A model generated the notes under the pieces. That model searched no databases and was not told the origin of the DNA. It was given only the letters and a program-made list of their open reading frames with translations. Below, piece after piece: positions 8,719-19,276 of a stretch of DNA of 64,000 bases. Origin of the DNA: Bacteroidales bacterium. Its GTDB lineage: Bacteria; Bacteroidota; Bacteroidia; Bacteroidales; UBA3663. The translations under genes were made by a program, and so were the position numbers. The DNA lies in contig JAILKE010000006.1 of the NCBI GenBank assembly GCA_024694125.1, positions 1-64,000 on the forward strand, written 5' to 3'. Position 1 is the stretch's first letter. Each line of letters opens with the position of its first letter.

Positions 8719-9355
8719 TGCTTATAAAAATTTGTTTAATCTTTCGCACAAAAACTCTCAGATACCTGACAATCAACAGCCTATCTTCAGGCAATCGCAA
8801 GGTATCGGACAAATGTAATGCAGCCTCTACCTCGCGGTAGTGCTGCATTGAAAAGTCTCCCATACGCACACGTGTCTGCCGTAAGGAGTCCTTGGCCTTA
8901 GTCTGCAGTGTGAGCAAAGTGCTGACCGGGCTTGGAGCAACCTGCACCGACTTTGCATCGGTCAAGACAAAATCTGCTCCCTGCGGAGTAACCGTGACAA
9001 AATAGCAAACTCCATTACGCTCCGAAATCAATTCGGCCTGATAAGAATCACTCCACTCCCGACGGTGAGCATCAAATACAGTCCTGGTACAGCTCCAAAA
9101 AGCCAAACGTTGTCCCTGTTGCGCCAACTGATCCACATTGGCCATAGGGAAATCACCCCATGGTTCCATTCGTTGTATATCGGAATCAAGTTCAGAGATA
9201 CGCTCCAATTGACGGCGTTCAACATGACGAAGGGCACTCCACTCTCCATATAACGGCGAAATATCCGCAGCCTGGTCCTTACATTCGGGGAGTCCGGCTC
9301 GGATATCATCGGCTGACAAATGACGTCTCATCTCGGACAACATTTCCAGCAACAT
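8684..9355 (-). CDS. Stand-alone protein resembling the cytoplasmic domain of V-ATPase subunit I
   Basis: 223 residues from the ATG at 9355, about 22 bases after the start site predicted from the promoter; longer starts would overlap the promoter. A coiled coil (about residues 30-70) leads into EPWGDFPMANVDQLAQQG, then LAFWSCTRTVFD and VCYFVTVTPQG. A second coiled region follows (LLTLQTKAKDSLRQTRVRM). This order matches the N-terminal half of bacterial V/A-type ATPase subunit I. The normal C-terminal half with its membrane helices is absent, and no other V-ATPase genes are nearby. It could be a free regulatory stalk-like protein or an old remnant. Judged from remembered family features only. 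Confidence 0.5.
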   Translation of the reverse strand: MLLEMLSEMRRHLSADDIRAGLPECKDQAADISPLYGEWSALRHVERRQLERISELDSDIQRMEPWGDFPMANVDQLAQQGQRLAFWSCTRTVFDAHRREWSDSYQAELISERNGVCYFVTVTPQGADFVLTDAKSVQVAPSPVSTLLTLQTKAKDSLRQTRVRMGDFSMQHYREVEAALHLSDTLRLPEDRLLIVRYLRVFVRKIKQIFISNGNKQQKTERQ

Positions 9356-9383
9356 GGATGTCTTATCGCTCGTATTCACGGTG

Positions 9384-9417
9384 CAAATATACTGTATTTT
9401 TTTCAATAAATTACAAA
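9384..9417 (-). promoter_or_regulatory. Promoter of the V-ATPase-I-like gene and transporter block
   Basis: On the minus strand TTTG (9414-9417) and TATATTTG (9384-9391) are 22 bp apart, slightly longer than usual. It fixes the start of the downstream gene at 9355 rather than further upstream. Confidence 0.6.
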
Positions 9418-9463
9418 CAAAGGTGCGATTTTTCACAATATAACGGATTTTTGAATAAAAAAA

Positions 9464-9494
9464 TTGGTTCATATGACAAAAAATTGTAATTTTG
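9464..9494 (+). promoter_or_regulatory. Promoter of the divIC-like gene
   Basis: TTG (9464-9466), 20-bp spacer, TAATTTTG (9487-9494), followed by CACC. It lies divergent to the promoter at 9384-9417 and 18 bp before the ATG at 9513. Confidence 0.65.
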
Positions 9495-9512
9495 CACCCA
9501 AATCCGTCAAAA

Positions 9513-9818
9513 ATGAGAACGAAAGAGATTGCTTTAGGACTGGTTGTTTATGTCAAGCACCACAAATTCGGGACAATAGTACTGATCTCGACTATTTGGC
9601 TATGTTTCTTGAGCGAACACTCCGTACTTGCTATTTGGCAACTGCGTCGTGAAAAAGAACGCCTGCAGAACGAAATCATCAATTACAAGAATACTATCAG
9701 CGAATTCGAACAATCGATAGATGAAGTAAGCGGTGACCGCAATGCAATGGAACACTTCGCCCGCGAGCGCTTGAACATGAAAAAGCCCAATGAGGACGTA
9801 TATATCATTGAGGATTAA
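9513..9818 (+). CDS. FtsB/DivIC-type septum formation initiator
   Basis: 101 residues from the ATG at 9513, just behind a consensus promoter. One membrane helix (about residues 19-43: FGTIVLISTIWLCFLSEHSV) is followed by a coiled coil (QLRREKERLQNEIINYKNTI) and the typical ending EHFARERLNMKKPNEDVYI. Such proteins form a bitopic complex with FtsL/FtsQ-type partners in the divisome. The frame is open seven codons further upstream, but these would overlap the promoter. It begins a plus-strand run of genes. Confidence 0.88.
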   Translation: MRTKEIALGLVVYVKHHKFGTIVLISTIWLCFLSEHSVLAIWQLRREKERLQNEIINYKNTISEFEQSIDEVSGDRNAMEHFARERLNMKKPNEDVYIIED

Positions 9819-9860
9819 TACAACAAGCAACGTTTTCACGACATTGAAGATAAAATCTAT

Positions 9861-10214
9861 ATGAATATATTAGAACGCATTTCATACATTCTGGTATTGT
9901 TGGCTGTGATCATGGCTTTTCAACAACCCGACATTGCTCGTTACGTCGCATCTGTCGGTGCTGCCGGCATTGCTATCGTACGTCTGCGCGAGAGGTACGA
10001 AGGCTCGAACCTCCGCCTCAAGCGGCTGGTCCGGCTCAGACACCTGGTCGGAATCATATATGTGGTGGGCGCAGGTCTGATGTTCCGGCCCTACAACTAC
10101 TGGTTGGTTGCATTCTTCATCGCTGTGATGATTGAACTTTATACAATCTTCGTCGCTGAACGCGAGTGCAAGAAAGAGTATAAGAATGACAAAGAGTCGA
10201 AACTCAAGAAATAA
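9861..10214 (+). CDS. Small conserved membrane protein of unknown function
   Basis: 117 residues. Four hydrophobic segments are visible: ISYILVLLAVIMAF, YVASVGAAGIAIV, LVGIIYVVGAGLMF and YWLVAFFIAVMIELYTIFV. The end is a charged tail (ECKKEYKNDKESKLKK). It follows the divIC-like gene by 42 bp and is probably cotranscribed. Small proteins of this form accompany divIC in Bacteroidales, from memory. I assign no function. Confidence 0.8.
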   Translation: MNILERISYILVLLAVIMAFQQPDIARYVASVGAAGIAIVRLRERYEGSNLRLKRLVRLRHLVGIIYVVGAGLMFRPYNYWLVAFFIAVMIELYTIFVAERECKKEYKNDKESKLKK

Positions 10215-10285
10215 TGCACCTGAGAAAGGAAGCCCAAGATACAATTATCTGACAACTAACCTCACTCATTATTAATATATAATCT

Positions 10286-11653
10286 ATGAAAAAATTATCA
10301 CTTATTGCCCTGTCGCTGCTCATGTGCATGACACTGTCTGCCAAGAAGCAGAAAACGGCTCAGCCTCTATGGCCAAACGGAGAAGTTATGGACGAATGGT
10401 TCCAGAAGACCGATCGTGTAGCATTGGCCGACTTAGGCAAGCAATACAAACTCACCGACTATCACATCAATGCTGATGGACGTGTACATACTGCCGAGAT
10501 TCAGGCCCTCATCGACCAAGCTGCTGCCAATGGTGGCGGCGTAATAGTTGTTCCTTCGGGCGTCTTCATGACCGGTGGTCTATACTTCAAGCAGGGCACT
10601 CATCTATACCTCGAACAGGGTGCAGTCCTGATGGGAAGCGACTTTATCGGAGACTACAAGATTGCGCAGACCCGCATCGAGGGTGAGACTTGCAACTATT
10701 TCGAAGCGCTCATCAATGCCAACGGTCTGGACGGTTTCACCATTTCAGGTCAAGGCACCATCGACGGCAACGGCTTGCGTTATCACCAGGCCTTCTGGTT
10801 GCGCCGCAAGTGGAACCGCAAGTGTACCAACAAGGATGAGCAGCGCCCTCGTCTGATATACATCCAGAACTGCAAAAATGTACAATTGCAGGACGTAAGC
10901 CTGCAGAACTCTCCATTCTGGACCACTCACGTTTACAACAGTGAGCATGTCAAGTTGCTCGGTTTGCACATCTACAGTCTGCTGCACCCAGATGACTCGA
11001 AAGGCCCATCGACCGATGCTGTCGATCTCGATGCTGTACACGACATATTGATCAAGGATTGCTATATGTCGGTCAATGACGATGCCGTTGCCATCAAGGG
11101 CGGCAAGGGTCCATATGCCGATGCCTTCGAAAAGGAGTATCCTGGTGTTAAGATTCCAGAAGAGAGCAAGGGCAATGGTTCCAACTATAACATCTTGATT
11201 ACAGATTGCCACTATGGTGAAGCACACAGCTGCCTGACATTGGGCAGTGAGTCCGTACACAGCTGGAACATCATTCTGCGCAACATCAACATCACCAATC
11301 CATCGCGCAATCTGCTGTGGCTCAAGATGCGTCCAGACACCCCTCAGCGCTATGAATATATCACTGTAGAGGGTATCACTGGTCCTGTTCGCAACTTCCT
11401 GTATGTTGCTCCATGGAAGCAGTTCTACGACCTGAAGGGCCGTCCAGACAGCCCGATGTCATACAGCGACCACATCACTATGCGCAACTGCAAGGTAGAG
11501 TGTGAGTCGTTCTTCAATGTCAAGCAGCAGGAGGATGTATATCATCTGTCTAACTTCGTATTTGAGAATCTCGAAATCACTTCGAAGAAGGACAAGGATA
11601 TCGACTCATCTATCATTGATGGTTGCACCATCACTAATGTCAAGGTACAGTGA
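10286..11653 (+). CDS. GH28 family polygalacturonase-like glycoside hydrolase, secreted
   Basis: 455 residues with a signal peptide (MKKLSLIALSLLMCMTLSA). A right-handed beta-helix follows: GGGVIVVPSGVFMTGGLYFK near the N-terminus, FTISGQGTIDGNG, WTTHVYNSEHVKLLGLHI, then STDAVDLDAVHDILIKDCYM. Catalytic aspartates are expected in DAVDLD and SVNDDAVAIKGGKG, with the downstream LTLGSES and RNLLWLKMRPDTPQ strands. It should cleave galacturonan or rhamnogalacturonan side structures in the periplasm. Its stop overlaps the GTG start of the agmatine deiminase gene. Exact specificity is not readable. Confidence 0.93.
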   Translation: MKKLSLIALSLLMCMTLSAKKQKTAQPLWPNGEVMDEWFQKTDRVALADLGKQYKLTDYHINADGRVHTAEIQALIDQAAANGGGVIVVPSGVFMTGGLYFKQGTHLYLEQGAVLMGSDFIGDYKIAQTRIEGETCNYFEALINANGLDGFTISGQGTIDGNGLRYHQAFWLRRKWNRKCTNKDEQRPRLIYIQNCKNVQLQDVSLQNSPFWTTHVYNSEHVKLLGLHIYSLLHPDDSKGPSTDAVDLDAVHDILIKDCYMSVNDDAVAIKGGKGPYADAFEKEYPGVKIPEESKGNGSNYNILITDCHYGEAHSCLTLGSESVHSWNIILRNINITNPSRNLLWLKMRPDTPQRYEYITVEGITGPVRNFLYVAPWKQFYDLKGRPDSPMSYSDHITMRNCKVECESFFNVKQQEDVYHLSNFVFENLEITSKKDKDIDSSIIDGCTITNVKVQ

Positions 11654-12705
11654 TATTACCCGCAGAATGGGCTGAACAAGCCTTCGTTCAAATAGCATGG
11701 CCACACGCAGCCACCGACTGGCAACCCTATCTGGAGGCTGCCTGGCAATGCTATGCTCAAGTAGCTCGCGAGATAAGCAAGCGCGAACCGCTCGTCATTG
11801 TCACTCCCGAACCCGATGCTGTATATCAGTATCTATTGGATCAAGGAGACATTGACCTGCAACGCATTCATCTGCTGCAGATTGAGACGAACGATACTTG
11901 GGCTCGGGACCATGCCTTCATCACTTGTATTGATGGAAACGGCAAGAAAGCGCTGCTGGATTTCATCTTTAACGGGTGGGGTCAGAAGTTCGCTGCGGAC
12001 CTGGACAATATGATAAACCGCAAGGCTTTCACCTCATTGCGAGACTTGCTTTTGGGCCAGGCTTCATACATTGGTCCCATCCGTATGGTCCTGGAGGGAG
12101 GCAGCATCGAAAGTGACGGAAAGGGTACGGTACTGACAACGACGTCTTGCCTATTGGCTGATAACAGGAACTACTTCAGTTCCAAACAGGAGGCCGAAGA
12201 ACTTCTGCTTCCATTATTGCACTCCCAAAGAATCCTATGGTTAGACCATAGTTGGCTGGATGGCGACGACACAGACGGACATATTGATACGGTAGCGAGA
12301 TTTTGCCCGGATGACACCATCGCCTATGTGCAATGCTCCGACCCTAATGACGAGCATTATACGGAACTAAGCGCTATGGAACGGGAACTTCAGGCTCTAC
12401 GTACTGCCGATGGTCACCCCTATCATTTGGTACCGTTGCCCATGCCCGACGCCATATACGAACGAGACTTCGCTGATGCGGTTGAAGAGGAACGAGACCA
12501 ACGGTTGCCGGCTACTTACGCCAACTTCCTGATTGTAAATGGCGCTGTATTGATGCCTACCTACGGACAACCCGACAATGATGCCAAGGCCCGGGAGCAG
12601 TTGCAGAAAGCATTCCTAGACAGAGAAATAGTCGGTATAGACTGTCGCGTACTGATTCGTCAACATGGATCATTGCACTGTATCACTATGCAATATCCCA
12701 AATGA
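11650..12705 (+). CDS. Agmatine deiminase (porphyromonas-type peptidylarginine deiminase family)
   Basis: 351 residues starting at a GTG whose last two bases are shared with the GH28 stop (GTGA overlap), matching the usual family N-terminus (LPAEWAEQAFVQIAWPHAATDW). Motifs: ETNDTWARDHAFI, LEGGSIESDGKGTVLTT, WLDGDDTDGHIDTVARF, and the catalytic Cys in SLHCITMQ at the C-terminus. It hydrolyses agmatine to N-carbamoylputrescine and ammonia (polyamine synthesis). The last motif reads QHGSLHC where GGGxIHC is usual. Translational coupling to a pectinase has no obvious metabolic reason. Confidence 0.9.
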   Translation: MILPAEWAEQAFVQIAWPHAATDWQPYLEAAWQCYAQVAREISKREPLVIVTPEPDAVYQYLLDQGDIDLQRIHLLQIETNDTWARDHAFITCIDGNGKKALLDFIFNGWGQKFAADLDNMINRKAFTSLRDLLLGQASYIGPIRMVLEGGSIESDGKGTVLTTTSCLLADNRNYFSSKQEAEELLLPLLHSQRILWLDHSWLDGDDTDGHIDTVARFCPDDTIAYVQCSDPNDEHYTELSAMERELQALRTADGHPYHLVPLPMPDAIYERDFADAVEEERDQRLPATYANFLIVNGAVLMPTYGQPDNDAKAREQLQKAFLDREIVGIDCRVLIRQHGSLHCITMQYPK

Positions 12706-12761
12706 CCAGACAACCCCTCTCCCTCATTGGAGATATTAACCAAACAGACAATCGATAAAAA

Positions 12762-13364
12762 ATGAAAGCGGAATACGTCATAAGCAATACCGATTGGACC
12801 AAATGTCCCGACACTCAATTGCCGGAGTATGCCTTCATAGGCCGAAGCAATGTTGGTAAGTCGAGCCTGATCAATATGCTGACCAATCATAAAGGATTGG
12901 CCAAGACATCTTCGAAACCAGGCAAAACTCTCCTCATTAATCACTTCAAGATTGATGACAGTTGGTTTATCGTCGATCTGCCCGGATATGGATATGCCCG
13001 CATTGGCAAAGTCGGACTGGAAAAGTTGCAGAAACTGATCAATGGCTACATTCTGCATCGGGAACAGTTGACGTGCCTGATGTTGCTCATCGACAGCCGC
13101 CACGAACCACAGAAGATAGATTTAGACTTTATGGAGATGCTCGCTACCAACGGAATCCCGTTCGCTATCATCTTCACCAAATTGGACAAACTGTCCACCC
13201 GCCAGTGGCAAAATAATCTGAAAGCCTACAAAGCCCGACTGGAACAAGATTGGGAGGAACTTCCCCCCATCTTTGCGACAAGTTCGGAAAAAGGCACAGG
13301 ACGAGAAGAAATATTAAACTACATAAACGCAATTAACAACAACTTAAAAAATGGCAATGAATAA
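12762..13364 (+). CDS. engB: Ribosome biogenesis GTP-binding protein YihA/YsxC
   Basis: 200 residues. GTPase motifs: G1 GRSNVGKS (27-34), G3 DLPGYGYA, G4 TKLDK and G5 ATSSEKGTG. It is an essential small GTPase for large-subunit ribosome assembly. Its stop overlaps the start of the next gene by 14 nt, so the two are probably coupled. Confidence 0.97.
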   Translation: MKAEYVISNTDWTKCPDTQLPEYAFIGRSNVGKSSLINMLTNHKGLAKTSSKPGKTLLINHFKIDDSWFIVDLPGYGYARIGKVGLEKLQKLINGYILHREQLTCLMLLIDSRHEPQKIDLDFMEMLATNGIPFAIIFTKLDKLSTRQWQNNLKAYKARLEQDWEELPPIFATSSEKGTGREEILNYINAINNNLKNGNE

Positions 13365-13824
13365 TTGGTACGAGTGCCGTGTAAAGTTTGAGAAGGTACT
13401 CGAGAATGGAACCCAAAAGAAAGTGACTGAAGTGTATCTCGTAGACGCCATGAGCTTTACAGAAGCAGAGAACCGCATCATCGAGGAGATGACCCCCTAC
13501 ATCAGCGGCGAATTTGAAGTGACCGCTGTGAAGAAGGACCGCATATCCGAACTCTTTATCGATCCAGAAGGTGACAAGTGGTACCGCGCTAAGGTGATGT
13601 TCATCACCCTCGACGAAAAGAGTGGCGCCGAAAAGAAAGCAGCATCTATCATGCTCATCCAAGCTAAGGACTTCAATACTGCTGTCAGCAACCTGGAGGA
13701 TGGTATGAAGGGTACTATGAGCGACTGGGAAATCAATACCCTGTCCGAGACAAACATCATGGATGTATATGGTGTAGTTGCTCGCGAGACAAGCGAGGCC
13801 GAAGCTAAGCCTGCCGAGGAGTAA
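13351..13824 (+). CDS. DUF4494 family protein
   Basis: 157 residues (or 155 from the second Met). The start [19 protein letters not shown] and the pattern [20 protein letters not shown], then [15 protein letters not shown] match the Bacteroidota-specific DUF4494. It is soluble, alpha/beta, without signal peptide. Its role is unknown. It starts inside the engB 3' end, and gene pairing with engB suggests shared expression rather than proven shared function. The C-terminus is acidic. Confidence 0.85.
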   Translation: MAMNNWYECRVKFEKVLENGTQKKVTEVYLVDAMSFTEAENRIIEEMTPYISGEFEVTAVKKDRISELFIDPEGDKWYRAKVMFITLDEKSGAEKKAASIMLIQAKDFNTAVSNLEDGMKGTMSDWEINTLSETNIMDVYGVVARETSEAEAKPAEE

Positions 13825-13851
13825 CATCTCTACAATCCAAGTTCTAATCAA

Positions 13852-13925
13852 ATTGTCGGTGTCCGGTACCTGTACGTCGCTCTATTGGGCATGGCAGGAC
13901 TCCGGTACCGACAATAATCATTTAC
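13852..13925. terminator. Large imperfect hairpin after DUF4494
   Basis: Arms ATTGTCGGT-GTCC (13852-13864) and GGAC..ACCGACAAT (13907-13925) pair over about 13 bp with a six-base bulge on the right. There is no long T-tract, so it may be an mRNA-stabilising or attenuating structure rather than a full terminator. Confidence 0.5.
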
Positions 13926-13967
13926 AAATCACTGCGATATTGCACAACCATAATAGCAATTCAGTCG

Positions 13968-14651
13968 ATGATCAAAGAAAATCTGGCTAAGGTCAAAGCC
14001 TCAATACCTGAGGGCGTGACTCTGGTAGCTGTATCGAAATTTCATCCAGCAGAGATGATAGCCGAAGCCTACGAACAGGGGCAGCGCATCTTTGCTGAAA
14101 GTCGCGAGAATGAGTTTCGTGACAAGGTATCAAAACTGCCGAAAGATATAATCTGGCACTTCATTGGACACCTTCAAACCAACAAGGTCAAATACGTTGT
14201 ACCCTATGCCTCTATGATACAGAGCATAGACAGCGAAAGACTATTGGACGAAGTTGAAAAGCAGATGCAGAAGACTGATCGTTCCTCCATCGACGTACTG
14301 TTACAGTTGCATGTGGCACAGGAGGAAACCAAGAGCGGATTCCTGCCGGATGAGATAATGGCACTGTTAAGTCAGAACTGCATCGCCGAACGTTGGCCTC
14401 ACATACGCCTGCGAGGAGTGATGGGCATGGCGTCGTTTGTAGATGATGCAGCTCAATGGAGACGCGAATTTGGCGCAATAAGAGCTTGCCACAAAGCGCT
14501 GTTGGATGGTCCGTTGAAGGCTCAAGGCATTAGTGCAGAACAATTTTCAATCCTATCCTATGGCATGAGCGAAGACTATCCCGTTGCCATAGAAGAAGGC
14601 TCAAATATGGTACGTGTAGGAACCAGCATATTCGGCCCACGCAATTATTGA
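13968..14651 (+). CDS. YggS/PLPBP family pyridoxal-phosphate homeostasis protein
   Basis: 227 residues. LVAVSKFHP holds the PLP lysine (Lys24). FAESRENEFRDKV, WHFIGHLQTNKVKYVV, LRLRGVMGMASFVDD (first residues IRLRG) and the ending SYGMSEDYPVAIEEGSNMVR are diagnostic. It binds PLP without known catalysis and balances vitamin B6 and amino acid pools. No promoter is obvious; it follows DUF4494 by 143 bp, with the hairpin between. Confidence 0.95.
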   Translation: MIKENLAKVKASIPEGVTLVAVSKFHPAEMIAEAYEQGQRIFAESRENEFRDKVSKLPKDIIWHFIGHLQTNKVKYVVPYASMIQSIDSERLLDEVEKQMQKTDRSSIDVLLQLHVAQEETKSGFLPDEIMALLSQNCIAERWPHIRLRGVMGMASFVDDAAQWRREFGAIRACHKALLDGPLKAQGISAEQFSILSYGMSEDYPVAIEEGSNMVRVGTSIFGPRNY

Positions 14652-14747
14652 TTCAACCACAAGGCATCGAACAGTAGTTATTCATTTTAAGTGGATTCAT
14701 ATAGAACAATAACTACCCGATTGCCTCACCAATAAAAGATTATTGAT

Positions 14748-15158
14748 ATGACTATCGAAATTCCTAATGTAGAGGCTCTGCCAGAAGCAGCCCGCACATT
14801 CATCGCCAATATGGGCGACAATACGGTATTTGCCTTTCGTGGAGAGATGGGCGCCGGCAAGACTACGTTCATCAAGGCTGTATGTGATGTACTGGGTGTA
14901 GAGGACGAGGTCAACTCTCCTACCTTTGCCATCGTCAATGAATATAGATCGGCAACAGCCGAACTGATTTACCACTTCGACTGCTATCGTATCAAGCAAT
15001 TGGAAGAGGCACTCGACTTCGGTTTTGAAGATTATATGGATTCGGGAGCATTGTGCCTGATAGAATGGCCTGAAAACGTAGAGGAACTGCTGCCCGGAGA
15101 TGTTGTAAATGTCAAGATAACCGTCAACGAGGACGGCAGTCGTACTCTGAACTTCTGA
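14748..15158 (+). CDS. tsaE: tRNA threonylcarbamoyladenosine biosynthesis ATPase TsaE
   Basis: 136 residues. P-loop GEMGAGKTT (32-40), switch-like [11 protein letters not shown], and the [21 protein letters not shown] segment identify TsaE, the ATPase that drives the TsaB/TsaD/TsaE complex making t6A37 in tRNA. The next gene begins 4 bp after the stop. Confidence 0.96.
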   Translation: MTIEIPNVEALPEAARTFIANMGDNTVFAFRGEMGAGKTTFIKAVCDVLGVEDEVNSPTFAIVNEYRSATAELIYHFDCYRIKQLEEALDFGFEDYMDSGALCLIEWPENVEELLPGDVVNVKITVNEDGSRTLNF

Positions 15159-15162
15159 CAAT

Positions 15163-15474
15163 ATGTTAATATACAACACTACTTTTCACGTAGAGGAAGC
15201 TCAACTACAAGCCTTCCTATGCTTCATCAAGGATGAATATTTCCCCGCTGTGACAGCTAGTGGGCACCTCTCTCGTCCCCGATTGGTGCGCCTTCTAGGC
15301 GATGTGGGCGAAGGTCTATATGGTTATGCCATTATGGCCGACTGTGCGGGCGAGGCTGCTGCCATAAAAAAATGGCGCAATGAGACGGGAGACACCCTTC
15401 TTCAGACACTTCAACAGAAATTTGGAACCAAAGTATTGACATTCAGCACTGCGATGAAAGTGGTGAAAGAATGA
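15163..15474 (+). CDS. DUF4286 family small protein
   Basis: 103 residues. The pattern MLIYNTTFHVEEAQLQAFLCF, with YFPAVTASGHLSRPRLVRLL and KFGTKVLTFSTAMKVV, fits DUF4286, a Bacteroidota family with a ferredoxin-like dimeric alpha/beta look. It is cytoplasmic with no known role. It is coupled closely to tsaE. Confidence 0.8.
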   Translation: MLIYNTTFHVEEAQLQAFLCFIKDEYFPAVTASGHLSRPRLVRLLGDVGEGLYGYAIMADCAGEAAAIKKWRNETGDTLLQTLQQKFGTKVLTFSTAMKVVKE

Positions 15475-15530
15475 ATCGATTGATAAGTATAACGAGGGAG
15501 CAGAACGCTCCCTCACTTCGTTTCATCTGA

Positions 15531-15680
15531 AAACACAAATGTCGCACCGGGGACAAAGAAGCCTTTCTCTTGGTTGTACAACATTACCAACGGATGCTCT
15601 TCACCCTGGCTGCACGACTGCTCTGCAACGAAGACGATGCCAAGGTGAAGTGTTCCAGTATGACATCTTTTCACTCATAA
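15531..15680 (+). pseudogene. Remnant of an ECF sigma factor gene (region 2 N-terminal piece)
   Basis: One frame, open from 15531 to a stop at 15678-15680, reads GDKEAFLLVVQHYQRMLF followed by TLAARLLCNEDDAK. This is the start of sigma region 2 in ECF factors, where the consensus has AF..L...Y...L...A...L....DAED.. . The frame then loses resemblance and stops, and no region 4 is found downstream. No proper start codon precedes it in this frame. A 91-residue frame on the same strand covers the same bases, but only the shorter frame has family resemblance. Confidence 0.55.
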
Positions 15681-15797
15681 CGCCCTCTCTGAAGGATAAG
15701 ATGGACCAGCGGTCTTCCATCTATGAAGACATTGCCACCTTCAATCTGAAATACAGACTCACCCTGCCTGCACGTATAGATTCTGCAAGCTCAAAAG

Positions 15798-15831
15798 AAA
15801 TCCCCCTAAGCTGATTGGCTTAGAGGGATTT
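15798..15831. terminator. Bidirectional terminator for hsp20 (minus) and the plus-strand run
   Basis: AAATCCCCCTAAGC (15798-15811) and GCTTAGAGGGATTT (15818-15831) form a 14-bp stem with one mismatch and a 6-nt loop, flanked by T-rich sequence on the plus side. Confidence 0.75.
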
Positions 15832-15839
15832 TTGTTCCT

Positions 15840-16298
15840 TTACTTAATCTCAATCTGCCTTGATGTATCGACTACAGGAGCAGGCTGAGTCTTTGGGATA
15901 TCGATAGAGAGGACACCGTCAGCCATATGGGCTGTGATAGCTGCCTTATCAACATTGTCAGGCAATGTGAAGGCCTGCTGATACTTTGAGTACGAGAACT
16001 CACGGCGCAGATACTTATGCTGCTTATCTTTCTCCTGCTTGTTATCACCCTTGTCAGACTTCTTTTCAAGCGAAATGACAAGATTATTGTCATTATCGAC
16101 CTTGATTTGGAAGTCCTCCTTGTTCATACCAGGAGCAGCAACCTCTACTTTATACTCCTTCTCCTCCTCAATGACATTGACAGCAGGAGCAGTAACATTG
16201 TTTTTACGTGTGGTCATCCAGACATCGTCGTCAAAGAAATCATTGAACAGCGACGGGAACCAGTTCTGATCATTGAATCTTGCAATCATTGGTAACAT
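15840..16298 (-). CDS. Hsp20/alpha-crystallin small heat shock protein
   Basis: 152 residues. The short N-terminal arm (IARFNDQNWFPSLFNDFFDD) is followed by the alpha-crystallin domain (NVIEEEKEYKVEVAAPGM to ADGVLSIDIPK) with the A-x-x-x-n-G-v-L motif HMADGVL, and a tail with the partner-binding I-x-I (RQIEIK). It is an ATP-independent holdase chaperone. It has a strong Shine-Dalgarno sequence, which is unusual in this genome. The second Met at 16289 is a less likely start because the SD fits 16298. Confidence 0.95.
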   Translation of the reverse strand: MLPMIARFNDQNWFPSLFNDFFDDDVWMTTRKNNVTAPAVNVIEEEKEYKVEVAAPGMNKEDFQIKVDNDNNLVISLEKKSDKGDNKQEKDKQHKYLRREFSYSKYQQAFTLPDNVDKAAITAHMADGVLSIDIPKTQPAPVVDTSRQIEIK

Positions 16299-16305
16299 AG
16301 TTGTA

Positions 16306-16313
16306 CCTCCTTT
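16306..16313 (-). promoter_or_regulatory. Shine-Dalgarno site of hsp20
   Basis: AAAGGAGG lies 7 bases before the ATG at 16298. Most genes in this window lack such a site, as is usual in Bacteroidota, so this one stands out and fixes the start. Confidence 0.85.
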
Positions 16314-16525
16314 CGGTTATTTCCTCCAGTCCTTGGGACCTTTGGACTTTAATGGTTAAACATTTATCTGGACGCCTGTTGAACGAACTCTCGCCGGTTA
16401 AACCGAAGCGGTTGTTTCAAGCGTTCATCCCTCTATTTCCAACAATCGTGCCAAAACCAGAAACACCTAAAAATGAGACAAATTGTCCCATCCGGATGTA
16501 ATTTTTGTCCTATTTCTGTAACTAA

Positions 16526-18844
<2,319 letters not shown>

Positions 18845-19276
18845 AGGCATCCATCTCCGATGTAAATAAATTCTTTCTATTATTAAGAGTTCGCCTCTCT
18901 GGTATATTCTATTCGAGATGAGAGCGACCATCGGCACAGGCATTATACAAACCTTAATAACAATATGATGCCTTGCCCAATTAACCGTAGGAGGCAATAC
19001 CAGACAGGGTATTTGCCTCCTACTTTTTGTCCAATCTTATGTCCAATTCTTCAGACATAAATGAAATACACAGCCAAACTATATCGTTTTTTCAACCGCT
19101 ATTCGAATGCTCCTCCATATCTCAAATGCCCTCATTTGTCAATCTCCGACACCTCCTAAAAAATAGGAGAGAAATGCTCACGCACTCCTCTCCCCAATGA
19201 TGTAATCGCTTACTTTTTAGTTGTTGTTTATATACTTTTCATCTATAATTCTCAATATTCTCTATTTATGACTTAG
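18845..19276. other. 432-bp intergenic region after the xylanase gene
   Basis: It holds the terminator at 18987-19029. The remainder (18845-18986 and 19030-19276) shows no gene or RNA that I recognise. Confidence 0.6.
18987..19029 (+). terminator. Strong Rho-independent terminator of the xylanase gene
   Basis: GTAGGAGGCAA-TACC pairs with GGTA-TTTGCCTCCTAC (15 bp in all, one unpaired base) around a 6-nt loop, and is followed by TTTTT. It lies 142 bp past the stop. Confidence 0.85.

Larger units (their letters stand above)
15475..15839. other. 365-bp gap between DUF4286 and hsp20 genes
   Basis: It holds the sigma-factor remnant (15531-15680) and the shared terminator (15798-15831). Nothing else is recognised between 15681 and 15797. 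Confidence 0.6.

Noticed and set aside
18845-19276. A regulatory RNA after the xylanase gene
   Set aside because: Apart from the terminator, no conserved structure or promoter supports it.
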